From Eubacteriales bacterium (GTDB lineage: Bacteria; Bacillota; Clostridia; Christensenellales; MB2-83): a stretch of 44,802 nt of DNA. The stretch's first letter is position 1; every line of letters starts with the position of its first letter. Below are positions 41,439 through 44,802 of the stretch, piece after piece. The DNA lies in contig JAHAZM010000061.1 in NCBI GenBank assembly GCA_018385275.1, positions 1 through 44,802 of the forward strand. Direction: 5' to 3'. The translations under genes were made by a program, and so were the position numbers. The notes under the pieces were generated by a model. That model had not been told where the DNA came from, searched no databases, and saw nothing but the letters and a program-made list of their open reading frames with translations.

Positions 41439-42455
41439 ATGATCGTAGTATTAAAGAAAAACATTTCCGGCCGGCAGCTTGAAGCTCTGCGGAAGAAACT
41501 GAACGCGAAGTCCGTCGACGGGGCGCCTGTTTTGCTGCGTGAAGGAGAAAAGATCCTGCTCAGCGAAAAAGACGTCCGCCTGGCCGATGAAATATCAGGC
41601 TGGCCGGGCGTGGAAAGGGTATTGACGGAGCAGCCGCCGTATTCTCTGGCGAGCCGCGCTTCGCATCCGTCGGATACGGTCGTCCCGGTGGGAAAGGTCA
41701 ATATCGGAGGTGGCCGGTTCGTCATGATCGCGGGGCCCTGCGCCGTGGAGAGCGAAGAGCAGATCCGGCGTATTGCCCGGAAGGTCGCGGATGCCGGCGC
41801 CGATATCCTGCGTGCCGGCGCGTTCAAGCCGCGCACCTCTCCGTACAGTTTTCAGGGACTCGGCGCGGAAGGACTGCGTATGCTGGTTGAGGCCGGCCGG
41901 GACTGCGGCCTGCCCGTCGTCAGCGAGATCACGGAAATATCCTGTCTCGAGCTTTTCCGCGACGTGGACATGATCCAGGTCGGCGCGAGAAACATGCAGA
42001 ATTTTGAACTGCTCAAAGAGCTCGGCCGCTGCGGGAAACCGATCCTGCTCAAGCGCAGTCCCGCTTCTACGCTGACGGAACTGCTTTTGGCCGCGGAGTA
42101 TATCCTTTCAGGCGGCAACGGGAAGGTCGTGCTTTGCGAGAGAGGGATCCGGACCTTCGAAACGGAATGCCGCAACACCTTTGACGTAACGGCGATCCCG
42201 CTCCTGAAAGAGATGTCGCATCTGCCGGTCCTGGCTGATCCGAGCCATGCGACGGGGAGAGCGGCCCTCGTTCGTCCGGTCGCGCTTTCGGCGGCGGTTT
42301 CCGGAGCCGACGGGTTGATGATCGAAGTCCACGACGCGCCGGAGTGGGCCGAAAGCGACGGCGCGCAGGCTCTGACGCCGACGGAGTTTGGCGCTTTAAA
42401 AACAGCGGTCGGCGGCGTCCTGCCTTTTGCCGTAGATAAGGAGGCGGAAGCGTGA
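41439..42455 (+). CDS. aroF: 3-deoxy-7-phosphoheptulonate (DAHP) synthase, type I-beta with N-terminal regulatory domain
   Basis: 338 aa; GGAGAC before the ATG. Residues 1-75 form the ferredoxin-like (ACT-like) regulatory domain seen in Thermotoga-type DAHP synthase, which has the same length. The catalytic barrel follows: AGPCAVESEEQI near residue 99, RAGAFKPRTSPYSFQG near 125, and DPSHATGRAALV near 267. It condenses phosphoenolpyruvate with erythrose-4-phosphate, the first step to aromatic amino acids, and is probably feedback-controlled through the N-terminal domain. First gene of aroF-aroB-aroA; its stop overlaps the aroB start by 4 nt (GTGA). Confidence 0.95.
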   Translation: MIVVLKKNISGRQLEALRKKLNAKSVDGAPVLLREGEKILLSEKDVRLADEISGWPGVERVLTEQPPYSLASRASHPSDTVVPVGKVNIGGGRFVMIAGPCAVESEEQIRRIARKVADAGADILRAGAFKPRTSPYSFQGLGAEGLRMLVEAGRDCGLPVVSEITEISCLELFRDVDMIQVGARNMQNFELLKELGRCGKPILLKRSPASTLTELLLAAEYILSGGNGKVVLCERGIRTFETECRNTFDVTAIPLLKEMSHLPVLADPSHATGRAALVRPVALSAAVSGADGLMIEVHDAPEWAESDGAQALTPTEFGALKTAVGGVLPFAVDKEAEA

Positions 42456-43531
42456 AATCCTTGAACGTAAAATGCAGCAGACCTTATGACGTGTTCATCG
42501 GCAAGAACCTGATCGACAGCATCGGCGACGTGGTTTCGGAAAATCGCAGAAAATGCCGCGCGCTCGTTCTGACGGATGAAACGGTGCGGGATCTGTATTA
42601 TGCCAGGGCTCTGCGCTCGCTGAAAAGCTGCGGCGTGGAAGCGGTACCCTGCGTCCTTTTGCCCGGCGAAGCATCCAAAAGCTTCGAATCATACAATAAA
42701 GTCATCGGTGTCCTGACGGAGCAAGAGTTTTCCCGTCAGGATGTCGTCGTTTCTCTCGGCGGCGGCGTCGTCGGAGACGTGGCGGGCTTTGCCGCCTCTA
42801 CTTATATGCGCGGCATCGGGCTTTTTCAGGTGCCTACCACGCTGCTGGCTATGGTGGACGCCTCCGTCGGAGGGAAGAACGGGATCAATTCCGAAAAGGG
42901 CAAAAACCTGATCGGCACGATCTATCAGCCCGAATCGGTCCTTTGCGACACGGAACTGCTCAAAACGCTGCCGGACGAGATTTTCCGGGACGGACTGGCG
43001 GAAGTCATTAAATGCGGCGTCATCCGCGACGCCAGACTCTTTGCCGCGCTGGAGAACGAGGATCCCCGCCTGAGAAACGAGGACGTCATTTACCGCTGTG
43101 TGGAAATCAAGCGCAATATCGTACAAGAGGATGAGACCGACAAGAATATCCGTCATTTACTGAACTTCGGACATACCTACGGCCATGCCGTCGAAAAGCT
43201 TTCCGGCTATACGATCCGTCACGGACACGCGGTGATGATCGGTATGATCCTGATGGCCCGCGCGGCGCGTAATATGAAACTGTGCCGCGAGGATTGCGTT
43301 CCGAGGCTGAAGAACATTGCTCGCAAGTACGGGCTTCCCGTTTCGACGTCTTTCCGTGCCGACGAACTGACCGCCGCCGTGATGGCGGACAAAAAACGGG
43401 GAACGGAATTGCTGGAGCTGGTGATGCCGCTGACGATCGGGTACGCCGAGATCGTGCCGATCCGGCTGGATCGGCTGGATATGCTGACCGCGGCGGCTCT
43501 GAATGAGCAAAGCGATGAAACTCAGGATTGA
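42452..43531 (+). CDS. aroB: 3-dehydroquinate synthase
   Basis: 359 aa with a GTG start at 42452 preceded by AAGGAGG. NAD-binding LGGGVVGDVAGFAA near residue 102, VPTTLLAMVDASVGGKNGIN near 127, and the zinc ligands in GLAEVIKCG (Glu), HTYGHAVEK and RHGHAVMIGM (His residues). It converts DAHP to 3-dehydroquinate with a transient NAD redox step. Translationally coupled to aroF by a 4-nt overlap, and it overlaps the start of aroA. Confidence 0.96.
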   Translation: MKSLNVKCSRPYDVFIGKNLIDSIGDVVSENRRKCRALVLTDETVRDLYYARALRSLKSCGVEAVPCVLLPGEASKSFESYNKVIGVLTEQEFSRQDVVVSLGGGVVGDVAGFAASTYMRGIGLFQVPTTLLAMVDASVGGKNGINSEKGKNLIGTIYQPESVLCDTELLKTLPDEIFRDGLAEVIKCGVIRDARLFAALENEDPRLRNEDVIYRCVEIKRNIVQEDETDKNIRHLLNFGHTYGHAVEKLSGYTIRHGHAVMIGMILMARAARNMKLCREDCVPRLKNIARKYGLPVSTSFRADELTAAVMADKKRGTELLELVMPLTIGYAEIVPIRLDRLDMLTAAALNEQSDETQD

Positions 43532-44802
43532 AGGCGGTCGGACGCTGTCCGGCACAGTGCGGCTGCCGTCCTCCAAATCTTTTTTACACCGCGCGCTGAT
43601 TTGCGCGGCGTTGGCGGACGGTCCCACGACGATCGCCTGCCGCGGTTGGGGAGAGGACGTGTCGGAAACCGTCGAGGCCCTTCGCGTCATGGGCGCGGAT
43701 GTCATGCCGGTTCCCGACGGTTTTCTCGTCTGCCCCGTCGATCGGTTTACGCCCGGTGTGATTTCAGTAAACAAAAGCGCGGCGACCTTTCGCTTTTTTC
43801 TGGCGCTGGCGGCGTTTTCCGGACAGCGATATGAGATCCGCGTTTCCCAAGCCCTTCGCGCCAGACCGTTTATCGAAATGGTCGACGGTCTCAGACGCGC
43901 CGGCGCCGATATCCGGGTGGATGACAGCGCCGTTTTCGTTTTTCCGTCCGGGATCGGGAACGTTGATTTCCCGGGAAATATCAGTTCACAGTTTTTCAGC
44001 GGCGTTCTGATGGCGCTGCCTCTGACGGGCGGAAAGGTATCGGTGCGCCCGTCCGCTTTTACCGTTGGGGAAGGGCATGAAAACTCGGCGTGCTTTGGCA
44101 GAGATTCAGCCGATACGTCGGCTGAACGGACGGCCGTCGGTCCGGCTGACCCCGCGTCCGGCGACGCGGAGCGGGATGCCGGGACCGTGCCGGACGGACC
44201 GGAAAACAGGAAAGAAGAGAGACCTGTTTCTCCTGATTACGTCCTGTTGACACAGCGTGTTATGAGCCTGTTCGGAGCACGGGCTGAACTGGGCGCGATC
44301 GTTCCTGCCGGGCGTTATCGCTCACCCGGTTTTCTCCGGGCGGAGGACGACGCTTCATCCGCTTCTTTTTGGTGGGCGGCCAACGTCCTGGGCAGTCGGA
44401 TCGCTTTTAAAGACGCTTGTTTGACGCCTTTTCAGCCGGATCGGAGCGTAGAGCGTCTGGTCGGAGAAATCGCGGCGGGACGCCTTTCTGATGTGAATAT
44501 TTCCGGCATTCCGGACGCTTTTCCGGTGTTGGCCGTAGTCGCCGCGAAGGGTGCGGAAACCGTTTTCCGCGGCACCGATCGTCTGCGCGGTAAAGAAAGC
44601 GATCGCGTCGATTCCGTCTGTAAGCTGATCCGTTCGCTCGGGGGGCGCGCTCTGGCGGGGAATGACAGTATTACCATTTTCGGAGACCGGTTGAAGGGCG
44701 GTCTTATCAGCGCGGAAGGCGATCATCGCATCGCCATGGCGGCGGCCGTCGCGGCGACGATCTGCGACGGCGACGTGGTGTTGGACGGTGCGGAAACCGT
44801 GG
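43515..44802 (+). CDS. aroA: 3-phosphoshikimate 1-carboxyvinyltransferase (EPSP synthase), 3' truncated by window, with an insertion
   Basis: Not in the ORF track because it has no stop before the window ends; I translated it by hand and it stays open for 429 codons. The ATG at 43515 gives MKLRIEGGRTLSG, the usual family beginning; an in-frame ATG at 43503 is possible. Family motifs: LPSSKSFLHRALICAALA (substrate-binding SKS...HR), NKSAATFRFFLAL, GNISSQFFSGVLMALPL, RLRGKESDRVDSV and EGDHRIAMAAAVAA. It transfers enolpyruvate from PEP to shikimate-3-phosphate. Odd: residues about 181-238, between GGKVSV and the SPDYVLLTQRVM helix, form a hydrophilic Asp/Glu/Pro/Ala-rich insertion that other EPSP synthases lack. 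It overlaps aroB by 17 nt. Confidence 0.9.
   Translation, partial: MKLRIEGGRTLSGTVRLPSSKSFLHRALICAALADGPTTIACRGWGEDVSETVEALRVMGADVMPVPDGFLVCPVDRFTPGVISVNKSAATFRFFLALAAFSGQRYEIRVSQALRARPFIEMVDGLRRAGADIRVDDSAVFVFPSGIGNVDFPGNISSQFFSGVLMALPLTGGKVSVRPSAFTVGEGHENSACFGRDSADTSAERTAVGPADPASGDAERDAGTVPDGPENRKEERPVSPDYVLLTQRVMSLFGARAELGAIVPAGRYRSPGFLRAEDDASSASFWWAANVLGSRIAFKDACLTPFQPDRSVERLVGEIAAGRLSDVNISGIPDAFPVLAVVAAKGAETVFRGTDRLRGKESDRVDSVCKLIRSLGGRALAGNDSITIFGDRLKGGLISAEGDHRIAMAAAVAATICDGDVVLDGAETV
44105..44126. repeat. Perfect inverted repeat inside the aroA insertion
   Basis: TTCAGCCGA (44105-44113), TACG, TCGGCTGAA (44118-44126). It lies in the coding region for the extra segment of AroA and is surrounded by further GC-rich partial repeats. 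Confidence 0.7.

Overview
The window reads as a chromosomal segment of a Gram-positive, endospore-forming member of the Clostridia (Bacillota). The support is: SpoIVB peptidase, the dxs-tlyA-nadK-argR-recN-spoIVB gene order, the NAD-linked PyrD/PyrK dihydroorotate dehydrogenase, PyrB paired with PyrI, lipoprotein-type solute-binding proteins, AGGAGG-like ribosome binding sites and sigma-A promoters with 17-bp spacers. GC content is moderately high, so long antisense shadow ORFs are common. I see no tRNA, rRNA, CRISPR array, insertion sequence or prophage.

Layout. 1-1500 (+): the tail of an RlmI-like rRNA methyltransferase, a TspO/MBR protein and a DUF6483-like protein. 1544-4846 (-): an operon asnS, NahK-like sugar 1-kinase, PIG-L deacetylase. 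4987-11321 (-): four tandem paralogous lipoprotein solute-binding proteins, at least two with clear promoters of their own and all with terminators, and no permease or ATPase gene. 11482-20418 (+): a pyrimidine biosynthesis operon pyrC-carB-pyrK-pyrD-pyrF-pyrE-pyrB-pyrI behind a leader with a terminator hairpin and a mutually exclusive antiterminator; carA is absent. 20668-23097: an EamA-type transporter (+), a tiny Cys/Leu-rich protein (-) and a GNAT-like protein (+).

23094-31361 (+) is the most striking region. A promoter overlapping the GNAT stop codon drives a ~590-nt gene-free, highly structured stretch closed by a long terminal helix. It is followed by a 182-aa four-helix membrane protein, dxs, tlyA, nadK, argR, recN and spoIVB. 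This is the gene context of OLE RNA (ornate, large, extremophilic) and its protein partner OapA, and I assign the pair on that basis. The RNA class is already described; what is specific here is its own promoter, the absence of ispA upstream, and a U-rich tract directly after the closing helix that could act as a terminator or attenuator between RNA and mRNA.

31379-41244 (-): a MATE transporter, a ProB-like amino-acid kinase, transketolase, a phosphohexomutase, a membrane-anchored CARDB/DUF11-like surface protein, a COG2509 FAD oxidoreductase and LexA. 41339-44802 (+): the shikimate genes aroF-aroB-aroA, divergent from lexA across a palindrome. aroA is cut by the window edge (and so is missing from the ORF track) and carries an unusual ~58-residue hydrophilic insertion containing a perfect inverted repeat.
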